Positions 17,337 to 27,746 are shown, counted from the first letter of the stretch. The stretch is 64,000 nt of DNA from Chitinophaga pinensis (GCF_007896845.1 NZ_VOHS01000034.1:1-64000); one strand, 5' to 3'. Numbers and translations: made by a program. The notes: a model not told the origin generated them from the sequence alone.

Positions 17337-19262
17337 ATGAATAGTATCAAAAAGGGAGTACGACTGACAGCCCTATACCTGCTGCTGATGATCGCAGGCC
17401 TGTTCAGTCATGCTGCTTACTCCCAACAGGCGGTGCACATAGACAGCACGTTACGCGAACACATTTTCACGTACAATGAAATTGAGTATCTGGAAGATCC
17501 GGGAGCTCAACTGACGATCGATCAGGTCAGGAGTGATAGTATGTCTGCCCGGTTCAAACCCAGCAATGTCAGTACACCACAAAATCAGCAGCTGGGTGCT
17601 CCTGTCTGGTTCCGGGTGAAGATCCGGCACAACCCGGCCGCCAATAAATATTACCTGCTGGAATTCTTTGACCAGACCATTGACGACATTACAGCGTGGC
17701 TGCCCGACTCCGGCGGGGTATATCGGGAGGAAAAGATAGGGGATAAGTACCCATTCGCGCAACGCTGGTTCCATCATAAGAATTTCGAACTTTCGCTGGA
17801 CAATAACCGTCAGGATGAGGCGGTCTATTATTTCAGAATCAGTTCTGCCCAGACGGCAGACGTGATTATTGTGATCCGGTCTATTGACCGCTTTGTGTCT
17901 TATGCACTCAGCGAATATCTCACTTTTGGTATTTTCTATGGGATGATATTCATCTTCAGCTTTTACAACCTGATTATGTTTATCGCCATGCGCCAGCGGC
18001 AATACCTCTATTATGTATTGTACAACCTGAGTGTAGTACTATATGAAATGTGTACAGATGGCATTGCTTATCAATGGCTCTGGCCCAATGCGCCGGTCTG
18101 GAATCAGTACGCTTTTGCATGGCCGCTGCTCAGTATGAGTGTATTTGCCCTTTTATTTACCCGTAGCCTCTTACATGTGCAGGCGAGGGCGCCTTTCCTG
18201 AATAAACTGATCATGGGAGTGATCGTTGCCCGTTGTGTCTATTTTCTGGCCTGTCTGCTGATCAATCCATATTGGTTCAACTATAAATTTATTGAGCTTA
18301 TTCCACTTGCGGTGGCATTCCATACCGGTATGTATATCTGGCTGAAGGGATACCGGCCGGCCCGTTTTTTTGTATTGGGGTATAGTTTTCTGTTTGTCGG
18401 GTTTATGCTGAAATTCTTCATTATGCTGGGTTATACCTGGCTGAATTTCGGTATTATCAGCTATTATAGCCTGAGTTTCTGTTTTATTCTGGAAATGTTC
18501 TTCCTTTCTTTCGCCGTAGGGGATAAGGTACGTCTCCTGAAGAAAAAGCGGGATAAGGCACACCGTCAGATGATCAGACAGATGACGGAGAATGCCCGTT
18601 TGAAGGATAATCAAAACAAGGAACTGGAAGCGCAGGTACAGGCAAGAACCAGACAGTTGTCAGAACAGGGAGATGTCATTGCTGCGCAGAATGAAGAACT
18701 GATCAAAACGAATGCCTTGCTGGAAGCACAGGCGGAGGAGATCTCGCGTATGAATGCCCTGTTGGAACAGGACAATCGTCAGCTGCAGACAAATGTTGAG
18801 AAGGTAACCAGAGCGAGGGCATTATCAACGACCCTTGATTTCGAGGAGTTTAGCAAAATATATCCAGATAAAGAAAGCTGTCTGCGTTTTCTGGCTGATC
18901 TGAAGTGGACGGAGCAGTTCCGTTGCCGTAAATGTGGTAATGATCACTATTATGCTGGTCATCAGCCATTTAGTCGCCGGTGTAGTAAATGCAGTTATGA
19001 GGAGTCAGCAACAGCGTACACTATTTACCAGAATATCCGTATTCCGATCAACAAAGCTTTCTATCTCACCTTTTTGATTTACTCTACCAAGGGTAAGATC
19101 TCCTCCCATAAACTCTCAGAGATTCTGGAAATCAGGCAAAGTACCTGTTGGTCATATGCCACCCGTATCCTCAAAATGATGGAAGAGCGAAAGAAAGAAC
19201 TCAAACAGGCCAATGGGCAGGGTTGGAGTTTGCTGGTGCTGGATGAAAGGGAAGAAGCCTGA
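17337..19262 (+). CDS. 7TMR-DISM receptor fused to an IS1595-type zinc-ribbon/HTH DNA-binding region
   Basis: The 641-residue protein has a signal peptide (to about residue 30), a 7TMR-DISMED2-like periplasmic domain (about 60-185; PVWFRVKIRHNPAANKYYLL) and seven helices (about 195-400, from FGIFYGMIFIFSFYNLIMFI to FCFILEMFFLSFAV). A coiled coil follows (about 400-505). The C-terminus is the unusual part: a zinc ribbon with CRKC (530-533) and CSKC (549-552), then IRIPINKAFYLTFLIYSTKG and ISSHKLSEILEIRQSTCWSY. This matches the N-terminal DNA-binding portion of IS1595-family transposases, with no DDE catalytic domain. It may be a membrane receptor that contacts DNA directly. It follows the radical SAM gene without a gap. 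Confidence 0.88.
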   Translation: MNSIKKGVRLTALYLLLMIAGLFSHAAYSQQAVHIDSTLREHIFTYNEIEYLEDPGAQLTIDQVRSDSMSARFKPSNVSTPQNQQLGAPVWFRVKIRHNPAANKYYLLEFFDQTIDDITAWLPDSGGVYREEKIGDKYPFAQRWFHHKNFELSLDNNRQDEAVYYFRISSAQTADVIIVIRSIDRFVSYALSEYLTFGIFYGMIFIFSFYNLIMFIAMRQRQYLYYVLYNLSVVLYEMCTDGIAYQWLWPNAPVWNQYAFAWPLLSMSVFALLFTRSLLHVQARAPFLNKLIMGVIVARCVYFLACLLINPYWFNYKFIELIPLAVAFHTGMYIWLKGYRPARFFVLGYSFLFVGFMLKFFIMLGYTWLNFGIISYYSLSFCFILEMFFLSFAVGDKVRLLKKKRDKAHRQMIRQMTENARLKDNQNKELEAQVQARTRQLSEQGDVIAAQNEELIKTNALLEAQAEEISRMNALLEQDNRQLQTNVEKVTRARALSTTLDFEEFSKIYPDKESCLRFLADLKWTEQFRCRKCGNDHYYAGHQPFSRRCSKCSYEESATAYTIYQNIRIPINKAFYLTFLIYSTKGKISSHKLSEILEIRQSTCWSYATRILKMMEERKKELKQANGQGWSLLVLDEREEA

Positions 19263-19676
19263 AATGAAATAAAACGCAATTTTTTTGAAAGGTAGCGAAG
19301 CGTATCAGGGTATTTATATAATATATCCTTTATAAATGCCTGTAATGCTTCATTATCAAGGCTTCCCGAGGTAAAAGTGTTCTGGTATTAAAGCGTATCA
19401 AATTTTATATAATAGTTTAATAATCAGTTGTTTGTGTAAATATTTTCCATTGTCATGTGTGAAACTCACCATATCTTTACAATATGAAACCTGGCAATAC
19501 AAATGAAAGGACGCCTGGTCATCGTTATGAAATGGAGATTCATGTTATGTGAGAGGTTATGAAACGACTATCCCGCTCTATACAATGAGTGACTCATTTC
19601 CGGCTATTGTTTTTATCTAAGTTCAAAATCTAAAACTGATACAAGGGTTATCCTTATCCACAAACCAAAGCACATT
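19263..19676. other. Upstream region of the SusC operon
   Basis: This 414-bp gap has no coding sequence. The 10-mer AAGCGTATCA occurs twice (about 19298 and 19390), each followed by AT-rich TTTATATAATA sequence. A promoter-like pair lies at 19450-19479. The leader from there to the SusC start is about 190 nt. Confidence 0.5.
19450..19479 (+). promoter_or_regulatory. Candidate promoter of the SusCD operon
   Basis: TTG at 19450-19452 and TATCTTTA at 19472-19479 are 19 bp apart, close to the Bacteroidota TTTG/TAnnTTTG consensus but with the last base A. Confidence 0.4.
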
Positions 19677-22636
19677 ATGAAAAAAAGGGGAACATTCCTG
19701 ACAGCATTGCTGTTGGCACTGTGGAGTTTTGCTATGGCACAGCAGGACGTCACAGTAAAGGGACACATACAGGACAAGCAGGGCAACTCTCTTCCCGGCG
19801 TCTCCATCAAGATCAAAGGAACAGCAAAAGGAACGGCGAGCCAGCCGGATGGTAACTTCACCATTCAGGCACCTTCCAATGCCATCCTTGAACTATCTTA
19901 CGTGGGCTACGAAACACAGGATTTTTCATTAGAGGGCCGTACCCAGGTCTCCATTACCCTGTCTGACACCAAAACAGATCTGAGCGAAGTAGTGGTTATC
20001 GGTTACGGTACACAGAAAAAGAAAGATGTTACTACTGCCGTAGTAGCCGTTAATACCAAAGATATCGCAGAGCGTCCCATCACACAGACAGCTGCAGCCC
20101 TTCAGGGTAAAGCTGCCGGTGTACAGGTGACACAGCCTTCCGGTAAACCGGGTGCCGCATTCTCAGTAAGAGTACGTGGTGCTACTTCCGTACAGGCTGG
20201 TAACGAACCCTTATATGTGATCGACGGAGTGCCAACCACCGATACAAGGGATCTGAATACCAATGACATCGCAACGATTACCGTACTGAAGGACGCTTCC
20301 AGTGCCGCTATTTATGGTGCGAGAGCATCCAATGGTGTGGTATTGATCACCACCAAAAGAGGTCGTTCCGGTGATGCGGTGATCAACTTCAATACTTATT
20401 ATGGTGTGTCTAAGATCGGTAAGAAGATCGATGTACTGGATGCTGCGCAATACAATGACCTGATGAAGGAAATGGGTTACAATGAAATAACCCCAACGGT
20501 AACTACCAATTGGTTGGATGAAGTGTTCCGTACAGGCCGTAACCAGAATTATCAGTTGTCAGCTTCCGGTGGTAGCGAAAAATCCCAGTATTTCATTTCT
20601 GGTGCTTATACTAAAGATGATGGTATGGTAAAACCTGCGCAGTACAACCGCCGTGTTTTCCGTGCAAACCTGGACAATCAGCTGAAGCCATGGATGAAAT
20701 TAACTACCAACATCAGCTACTCCAATGTGGATCTCAAAGATGTGAAAGATAATGCGAATGCGGGACGTAATGCGGTAATTCTGGGTGCGTTGAATGCGCC
20801 TCCGATCATGGGAATTTATGAGACTGACGCTAACGGTCATCAGCGCTACACCATGAACCCGCATAAATCCGGTTGGGATAACCCGCTGGCAGCGATCGAA
20901 GGTCCTACTCAGGGTACAAAAGACAATCGTATTTTGGGTAACGCTGCATTGGATATCAACTTTACCAAAGATTTGAAGTTCAGAACCAATTATGGTATTG
21001 ACTATGCCAATCACAGCGCTGATTACTATCTCGATTATATCATGACTACACCGGGTCGCCTTGACCATGGTTATGCTACTGCTCAACGTTATAACACGTT
21101 GACATGGCTGTGGGAGAACACCCTGAATTACGACAAGAGCTGGAAGAAACACAATCTCTCCGCACTGGCAGGTGTAACTTCTCAAAAGAATAATTATAAT
21201 GTAAGCAATCAGACAGGTCGCGATTTCCCTGCTGATCCAACTGTAAAAACACTGAACGCTGCAAACCAGATCACGGGTGACACTTACGAATCTCAATGGT
21301 TCCTGATGTCTTATCTGGGGCGTGTAATGTATAACTACGACAGTAGATATCTGTTGACAGTAAACTTCCGTGCGGATGGTTCCTCCAAACTGGACAAGAA
21401 ACATAAGTGGGGTTACTTCCCCTCTGTATCTGCCGGCTGGCGTATTTCTTCCGAGTCATTTATGCAGGATGTGAAAGCGATCAATGACCTGAAACTAAGA
21501 GCAGGCTGGGGCCAAAATGGTAACGTAGAAGGCTTGAGTCCGTATGCTTCATTAGGATTAAACAACTTCACCCGTCAGCCAATTACCGATCCGTTGTCAG
21601 GTCCCGGTATCACGCTTCCTCCGGGCGCTCCTAATCCTGATCTGAAATGGGAAACAACTACGCAGACCAATATCGGTATTGATCTGAGTCTCTTTGAATC
21701 CCGTCTGACGTTCTCGGCTGACGCCTATCTCAAAAAAACAAAGGATCTGCTGCTAAATGTACCATTCCCAAGATCGGCGGAATACCAATACATGGCACGT
21801 AACTCTGGTGCACTGGAGAACAAAGGTCTGGAGTTCCTGATCTCATCTGTAAACGTTGATAAGACGGACGGTCTGCGCTGGAGCACTGATTTTAATATCG
21901 CTTTCAATCGTAACCGTCTGACTGACCTTCAGCTGACACAGGTATATAACTATGCAGCACCGGAGAACAGAGATTATATCATCACTTTGAGAAAAGGACT
22001 ACCATTAGGTACTTTTTATGGATATGTAGCGGAAGGTGTTGATCCTAAAACGGGAGATATGATTTATAAAGACGTGAACAATGATGGTAGTGTAACTCCA
22101 TCCGACCGTACAGTGATCGGTAATGCACAACCTACTTTCACCTATGGTCTGAACAACAATTTGTCTTATAAGAACTGGTCATTGTCATTCCTGTTTCAGG
22201 GTTCTCAGGGTAATGAAGTGTTCAACGCTTCCCGTATGGAAACAGAAGGTATGTACGATAGTAAGAACCAATCTACTGAGGTATTACGCCGTTGGAAGAC
22301 ACCAGGTCAGATTACTGATATTCCGCGCTCAACGAATACCAGCGTATCCAATTCCCGTACTTCTTCCCGTTTCGTGGAAAATGGTTCCTTCCTGCGTATG
22401 AAGAGTACAACGCTCTCTTACAATCTGCCGAAGAGTGCATTATCCGCGATGCACATCAGCCGTCTGATGGTGTATGCAACTGCACAGAACCTGTTCACTA
22501 TTACCAAATACAAAGGCTTTGATCCGGAGGTGAATGCTTATTCAGGTGATCCTGCGAATGGTGTAACATTGGTATTGACTACGGTACTTATCCGGTAGCA
22601 AGAACTTTTGTCCTCGGTTTAAACCTGTCTTTCTAA
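19677..22636 (+). CDS. SusC/RagA-family TonB-linked outer-membrane transporter (one frameshift near the end)
   Basis: This SusC-type transporter imports glycans captured by its SusD partner. It has a signal peptide (ending SFAMAQ), a carboxypeptidase-like domain (VKGHIQDKQGNSLPGVSIKI), the SusC signature (SEVVVIGYGTQKKKDVTTAV), a plug (GNEPLYVIDGVPTTDTRDLN) and a barrel. The uninterrupted frame ends at 22598 with LVLTTVLIR. Adding one G in the GG pair near 22569-22571 restores TLGIDYGTYPVARTFVLGLN and a normal terminal LSF at 22636. I therefore place the true end at 22636. The susD gene follows 11 bp later. Confidence 0.93.
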
Positions 22637-22647
22637 ACGTTTGAGTT

Positions 22648-24126
22648 ATGAAAAAAACGAATCGTCTCTTCATTATATCTGCTGCACTGGCGACACTGAC
22701 GCTGGGTGCATGTAACAAAGACCTGAATCTGACACCTCCTTCCAACACTATTGTTGGTAATCAGGGGCAGGGTACTGCGGGTTCTTATATCAAAGACGCG
22801 ACTACTGCGGAAGCGGCACTTGCCAGCTGTTATTCTTATTTCCGTAGTGGTTCTTCAGAATATTACGTACTGGATTATTTCAATATAAGCGAAGGTCAGT
22901 CTGATAATGCTTATGCAGGTGCGGACAACGCTGCCGGTTTTGAGATTGACGAATTCCGTATGCTCTCTACCAATGCATGGGCAAGCCGTGACTGGGGATA
23001 TCTCTACAACCAGATCACCGCATGTAATTCCCTGATCGCAAACGTACCAAACGTAACCGACCCTGCGCTCAGTTCGGGTCGTAAAGCACAGATCATAGGC
23101 GAGGCGCAGTTCATCCGCGCACGTGCTTACTTTGATCTGGTAAGGATCTTCGGTGATGTACCATTAGTATTAACGGAGTTGCCTACGATCACTGCTGATA
23201 ATCTGGAACAGATATATCCATTGCTGTATCCTGCACGTAAAAGTGTAGACAGTATTTATGCACAGATCAATGCTGACCTGAAAGCGGCTGTAGAAGTGGT
23301 ACCCACTTCCGGTGTAAATAAGGGTTATGTAAGCAAAGGGGCTGTTTACACGCTGCTGGCAAAAGTAGCCGCTACTCAAAAGCCGGTTAACTGGGCAGAA
23401 GTTGAGTCCTATACTAATCAGGTAATTGCATTAGGTTACAGTCTGTTACCTGTATATGATCATCTGTGGGATGGTGCGCATGAGAACTCTGCCGAATCCA
23501 TCTTCGAACTGAACTTTGATGGCTGGGATACGGGTGGTAACTGGGGTACCAGTATGTTCCTGGGTACAGACTGGAAGAAGTTCTGTAATCCAAGCAATGA
23601 CCTCGTCCGTGCCTATCAGCTGGAAAAAGATACCGTACGTTTCAGATCAACGATCACTTTTGCAAACGTAAATGGTAAATGGGGTGATGCCCGTCTGCCT
23701 CTGGATAGTTTCCCTTTCTTTTATAAAATGCGTAAGACTGACGCCAGTCAGAACATTATCATGTATCGTCTGGCAGATGTACTGTTGCTGAAAGCAGAAG
23801 CGTTGAATGAACAGGGAGATGTAGCTGGTGCGAACACTATTGTTACACAGATCCGTGAGCGTGTCAAACTGAAACAACTCAACATCACAGATCAGGCAGC
23901 CATGCGTCTGGCTATTGAGAAAGAGCGTCGTCTGGAACTCGCTTTCGAAGGTAACCGCTGGCAGGACCTCGTACGTACAGATCGTGCGATCCCTGTAATG
24001 CAGGCCGTTACAGATGGAAAAGGTGTAAACCTGGGCTATCACCTGACAGAGCAGAGCTTATTATGGCCTGTTCCGCAGAGTGAGATGGACCAGAACACCA
24101 ATCTGATACAGAATCCCGGCTATTAA
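22648..24126 (+). CDS. SusD/RagB-family nutrient-binding lipoprotein
   Basis: The 492-residue surface lipoprotein forms the lid of the SusC transporter and binds glycan. The lipobox is LTLGACNK. SusD features include a TPR-like helical core (IIGEAQFIRARAYFDLVRIF), GDVPLVLTE, and the C-terminal signatures YRLADVLLLKAEALNEQGD and KERRLELAFEGNRWQDLVRT, ending LWPVPQSEMDQNTNLIQNPG. The glycan specificity cannot be read from the sequence; the following GH30 enzyme is the main clue. Confidence 0.95.
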   Translation: MKKTNRLFIISAALATLTLGACNKDLNLTPPSNTIVGNQGQGTAGSYIKDATTAEAALASCYSYFRSGSSEYYVLDYFNISEGQSDNAYAGADNAAGFEIDEFRMLSTNAWASRDWGYLYNQITACNSLIANVPNVTDPALSSGRKAQIIGEAQFIRARAYFDLVRIFGDVPLVLTELPTITADNLEQIYPLLYPARKSVDSIYAQINADLKAAVEVVPTSGVNKGYVSKGAVYTLLAKVAATQKPVNWAEVESYTNQVIALGYSLLPVYDHLWDGAHENSAESIFELNFDGWDTGGNWGTSMFLGTDWKKFCNPSNDLVRAYQLEKDTVRFRSTITFANVNGKWGDARLPLDSFPFFYKMRKTDASQNIIMYRLADVLLLKAEALNEQGDVAGANTIVTQIRERVKLKQLNITDQAAMRLAIEKERRLELAFEGNRWQDLVRTDRAIPVMQAVTDGKGVNLGYHLTEQSLLWPVPQSEMDQNTNLIQNPGY

Positions 24127-24160
24127 ATGTGGATATAAGATAGCGTTAACGAACAAATGT

Positions 24161-24196
24161 AAGGTCTCGTCTCAACGGAGACGGGGCCTTCTTTTT
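24161..24196 (+). terminator. Terminator or attenuator between susD and GH30
   Basis: AAGGTCTCGTCTC (24161-24173) pairs, with G-U pairs, with GGAGACGGGGCCTT (24177-24190) and is followed by TCTTTTT. Placed inside the likely operon, it may reduce rather than abolish read-through to the enzyme gene. Confidence 0.65.
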
Positions 24197-24233
24197 ACCT
24201 GAAAAATCAGCTTCACAAGAAAATATAGACGTA

Positions 24234-25692
24234 TGAACAAGAAATTATGGGTGTACACTTGTTGTCTGGGGCCTTTCTGGCTGCTTGTAACAACGGGCAG
24301 CAGCAAAGTGGTAGTGGCGGACAGCATGATTCTGTAGCCGTTTATCTGACAACGCCTGATCAGCAGCAGTTGTTTGTTAAACAGGCTGCTTTAGGTAAAA
24401 CTAAAGATACTTCCGCTATCAATATCGTGATGGATACTACGCGTCAGTTTCAGGAGATAGAAGGCTTTGGCGCTTCTGTTACAGGTTCTTCTGCTTATGT
24501 GATGCAAAATTATATGTCCGCCGAAAAGCGTCAGGCTTTACTGGAAGAGTTATTCGGCACAGAAAATGGCCTCGGCATCAACTATATCCGTATGTCTATC
24601 GGTGCGTCTGACTTTTCTACAGATCCATATAGCTATGATGATATGCCGGCCGGCCAGCGGGATGATTCACTGGCACATTTTACGATCGCTCATGATGAGA
24701 AAGATGTAGCTCCTGTGTTAAAGCAGATCAGTGGTATCAATCCCGATATTCATATCATGGGTAGTCCGTGGAGTCCGCCGGGATGGATGAAGACCAGCGG
24801 TAAACTGGAAGGAGGCTCTTTACGTCCGGATGCCTACGCCGTATACGCGCGTTACTTTGTGAAATATATTCAGGCGTTTGCAGCAGCAGGGGTGAAAATT
24901 ACCGCCCTGACGATGCAGAATGAGCCGCAATATGAAGCTGCTTATCCGAGTATGAAAATGACAGCGCCTGAGCAGGGAGCTTTTATTAAAGATCATCTGG
25001 GACCTGTGTTGGAAAAAGAAGGATTGAATAAGCAGGTATCGGTGATGTTGTTTGATCATAACTGGAATAGTCCGGAGTATCCGATCTCTATTCTTGATGA
25101 TAGTGCTATGGCTAAGTATACTGCTGGTGCGGCGTTTCATTGCTACGAAGGAGCAGTAGGTGCGATGTCGAAAGTACATGATGCGCATCCTGAGAAGGGT
25201 TTATATTTTACGGAGTGTTCTGGTGGCAGCTGGTCTCCGGAGTTTGCGGATAACCTGCAGTATATGGTGCGTCAGTTGTTTATCGGGACGATGAATAACT
25301 GGTCGAAGAATGTCTTGTTATGGAATATGGCATTGGATGAGAATAATGGTCCGACTACGAATAAGCCAGGGGCTGGTAAAGAGAATCGTGGTTGTATGAC
25401 TTGTCGTGGTGTGGTGACGGTGAATTCTAAAGATGGTGGTGTGACGCGTAATGTGGAGTATTATGCTATTGCGCATTTTAGCAAATTTGTGCGGCCGGGG
25501 GCGAAGCGGGTTTATTCTTCTGCTCTGGCGGATAAAGGGGTGGAGAATGTGGCGTTTTTGAATGCGGATGGTTCGCGTGTGATGGTGGTGATTAACACGA
25601 CTAAGGAAGAGCGTACTTTCTCTGTACAGGAGGGGGATATCGTCAACTATGGATTACAACCGGGTGCTGTGGTTACACTGGTTTGGAAGTAA
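24234..25692 (+). CDS. Glycoside hydrolase family 30 lipoprotein
   Basis: This is a retaining beta-glycosidase of GH30, a family that includes glucosylceramidases and beta-1,6-glucanases. The catalytic acid/base lies in LTMQNEPQYEA and the nucleophile in LYFTECSGGSW; other signatures are EGFGASVTGSSAYVMQNY, IHIMGSPWSPPGWMKTSG and VLLWNMALDENNGP. The long frame opens at 24247, but ATG 24234 (MNKKLWVYT) joins it to the lipobox LSGAFLAAC if one T is added near 24256-24258, so I place the start there. With SusCD upstream and GH30 as the only enzyme, a beta-1,6-glucan or similar beta-glucan is a reasonable inferred substrate. Confidence 0.9.
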
Positions 25693-25770
25693 TAGTTTAA
25701 TTGGTTTTTGTTTATGGCACAGCGGCTTCGGGCATACCGGGGCCGCTGTAGTTTTTAGCATCGGCGTACG

Positions 25771-26000
25771 TCTTAGCCACTGCGTTTTTATTGGAAGGTT
25801 TTGAGTTGTATGCTGGGGGATACGCTGCGGTTTCAGATGGTGTCGCGGACTGGTGCCCGTTGAGGATATGATTTAGCTTTTGGAGATGGTCTTAGTCTCT
25901 GCGTTTTTATTGGGAGGTTTTGAGTTGTATGCCGGGGATAAGCTGCGGTTTCAGATGGTGTCGCGGACTGGTGCCCGTTGAGGATATAATTTGGCTTTGG
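25771..26000. repeat. 119-bp tandem direct repeat, two copies
   Basis: Bases 25771-25889 and about 25890-26000 are about 85-90% identical. Both contain GTTTTGAGTTGTATGC and GGTTTCAGATGGTGTCGCGG, then TGGTGCCCGTTGAGGATAT. The second half of each unit is one arm of the inverted-repeat element described for cluster B. Confidence 0.85.
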
Positions 26001-26081
26001 GTCATGGGCTGTGGGTTGGGGCATTGTTGGGCGGTAGCTTTTTGCAGGGGACGGGCTAAGGTCCGCTTTACCATCTGAAAG
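25948..26081 (-). repeat. Inverted-repeat element, cluster A copy (reverse orientation)
   Basis: One arm is at 25948-25989 (GTTTCAGATGG...GTGCCCGTTGAGG) and the opposing arm at 26043-26081 (TGCAGGGGACGGGCTAAGG...CATCTGAAAG). On the minus strand the order of conserved blocks (GTCCCCTGCA, AGCTnCCGC, TGCCCAAAGCC-like, AACGGGC, CATCTGAAAC) matches the cluster B elements, so it is a diverged copy in opposite orientation. Confidence 0.7.
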
Positions 26082-26174
26082 CCTTCGCTTTATTCCCGGG
26101 TTTCTATTGGGGAAGGGAGGGTTGAGGTATTAGGGCGTACTGCGGGTGTTGGATAGGGTTATTTATGGTCATGC

Positions 26175-26240
26175 GCTATGCTGTGCTGTGCTATGTTGTG
26201 CTGTGTTGTGTTGTGTTATGTTGTGTTGTGTTGTGTTGTG
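26175..26240. repeat. Pentanucleotide microsatellite (TGTTG/TGCTG)n
   Basis: About 13 imperfect five-base units of the type TGTTG, TGCTG and TATGT run without a gene. The length could vary by slippage. Confidence 0.85.
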
Positions 26241-26632
26241 TGCGTTGTGTGCGGTGTGGGTGTGTTTTGTTACATGTATTGTATGTGCGGCGTTTTACCT
26301 GCGTTTGGGTTTGGGGAATCGGATGTCTGGTATAAGTGACTGAGACTGTAGTTGTTGTCGTATGGTCTTTTTGTGGGATTGTTGAGGGAGGCATGTATAA
26401 GTGGATGAAAACTACGTATATTTGTTGACGCTGTCTATTATTTCGGGCTGAAGTGTTTATGGGAGTGGAAAAAGATCTGTCTGGTAGGTAGGGGAGTGTG
26501 GTTAGCGGTGTCTGGTAATAATGGTGACAGTGTTTACGCTTACGTTATGTTTCAGTTCAGGTTTAATGTCTGCGGACAGGTCGGATGGCGCAGGGTGATG
26601 CGCGATAGTTGATGTAATAAGCTTATGTACCT

Positions 26633-27389
26633 ATGAAGAGTCCTTTAGTCCTTGCTATGGTATCGTGTTTTTCAACCTTGCAGTTGCATGCGCAGATTCG
26701 TTGGAAAATGCATTTAATAAATACGGTTTTAGCTGTGAGATCGCATCAGATGGGTTTACGACCAGCTATATTTTTAAGCGACAATGGAGAGACAGGGATG
26801 AGATCATTCATCTCTATCAGACTACACATACAGAAGGTCAGTACAAGGCTTTCGTAGAGTTTGCCCTGCCGCAGGTGCAGATCAGCTTTCATAAAGTGGA
26901 AGAAGTCTTGAGTGATATAACGAAGGTTTCTTCGTTTATGCATCATACTATTCAGAGTAACTGTCTTCGTCAGATGCTGGATGAAAATACCCATCTGAAT
27001 ATGAAGAATTACATGCTGGCGGTGAATACAGAAGAAGAGAAAATGCATTTTATCAATTATCTGCATCAGTTTTATGAAGTTTGTGCAAGACCCTTTTTTC
27101 AGGAATATACCAACCTTGAGCAGGTAGATTGTCACCTGTCCGATCTTACCGATAAAGAAGCCGACTATTTCATTTATGGAGAAGGTAATACCTCCATTCA
27201 CAGAAGGTTGATTATCAAAGCACTCGCCGTAATCCCAGTACCTTTCCTTATTATCAATACCTCGAAGCAGCATTATCTGCCAGAAAAGATAAGTCTATGA
27301 CCTACAATAATATGTACAATCTGCTCCTGAAGATTGGTGAAAAGCTGGCCATAAACCAGAACAGGTACAGTAAACAACGCCCCCTTTAA
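26633..27389 (+). pseudogene. Orphan secreted protein, frame interrupted twice
   Basis: The family is not recognised. The start MKSPLVLAMVSCFSTLQLHA at 26633 is a good signal peptide, but its frame leaves the main body. One base added near 26693-26696 joins it to DSLENAFNKYGFSCEIASDG. The main body runs to about 27215 (HFINYLHQFYEVCARPFF, LTDKEADYFIYGEGNTS). A second shift joins RRNPSTFPYYQYLEAALSAR and MTYNNMYNLLLKIGEKLAIN, ending at the TAA at 27387-27389. The repaired product is about 250 residues, exported and probably helical. It is isolated between two repeat clusters. Confidence 0.6.
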
Positions 27390-27450
27390 TTAGCAAGAAG
27401 ATTACAGCTGAGTACCTCAGATATACCACTATGCCAACCATTTCCGGCAT

Positions 27451-27560
27451 ATCAATCATCTCTGTCATCTTATATCACTTATCACTTCTATCATTTCCAC
27501 CATTTCCATCACTATCATTACTTCCATCACTACCATTACCTTCATTACCTTTCATGTTCC
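27451..27560. repeat. Degenerate TCCATCAC/CATTAC low-complexity tract
   Basis: About 110 bp consist mostly of imperfect 6-9-base units such as TTCCATCAC, TACCATTACC and TATCATTAC on one strand. No coding or structural role is visible. Confidence 0.7.
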
Positions 27561-27665
27561 CCATATTTCTCCTATTTATAATACGCTTCATGTAAACCTA
27601 TATCAGGACTATACCCTCATTCGATCTGGATTTTACTGTGTCAGGAACATGATTCATAGATTTCC

Positions 27666-27746
27666 CGTAGATAAGCCGTAGATACCCGTATATAAGCCCT
27701 TCCTATAGATACGGATTATATACGGCTTATCTACGGCTTATCTACG
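27666..27746. repeat. Long imperfect inverted repeat with internal duplication
   Basis: The arm at 27666-27695 is complementary to 27716-27746 apart from a two-to-three-base interruption. Each arm contains tandem copies of GTAGATAAGCC or its variant GTAGATACCC. The loop is about 20 nt. It would fold into a very stable hairpin in RNA. A T-run is lacking. Confidence 0.75.

Larger units (their letters stand above)
25693..26632. other. Repeat-rich intergenic region, cluster A
   Basis: This 940-bp stretch holds no convincing gene. It contains two 119-bp direct repeats, one inverted-repeat element in reverse orientation and a pentanucleotide microsatellite, each listed separately. Short frames in it arise from the repeats. 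Confidence 0.7.

Noticed and set aside
17337..19262. An IS1595 insertion sequence at the 3' end of the receptor gene
   Set aside because: The zinc-ribbon and HTH region continues in frame from the coiled coil, there are no terminal repeats, and the DDE domain is absent, so it is a fusion rather than an inserted element.
20700..21404. 234-codon minus-strand frame inside susC
   Set aside because: It is antisense to a clear SusC barrel, and its Ile/Thr/Ser-rich composition is typical of a complementary-frame artefact.
26146..26394. Short frames rich in Cys/Val/Leu or Thr/His/Gln across the microsatellite
   Set aside because: They are simple-sequence translations of the pentanucleotide tract.
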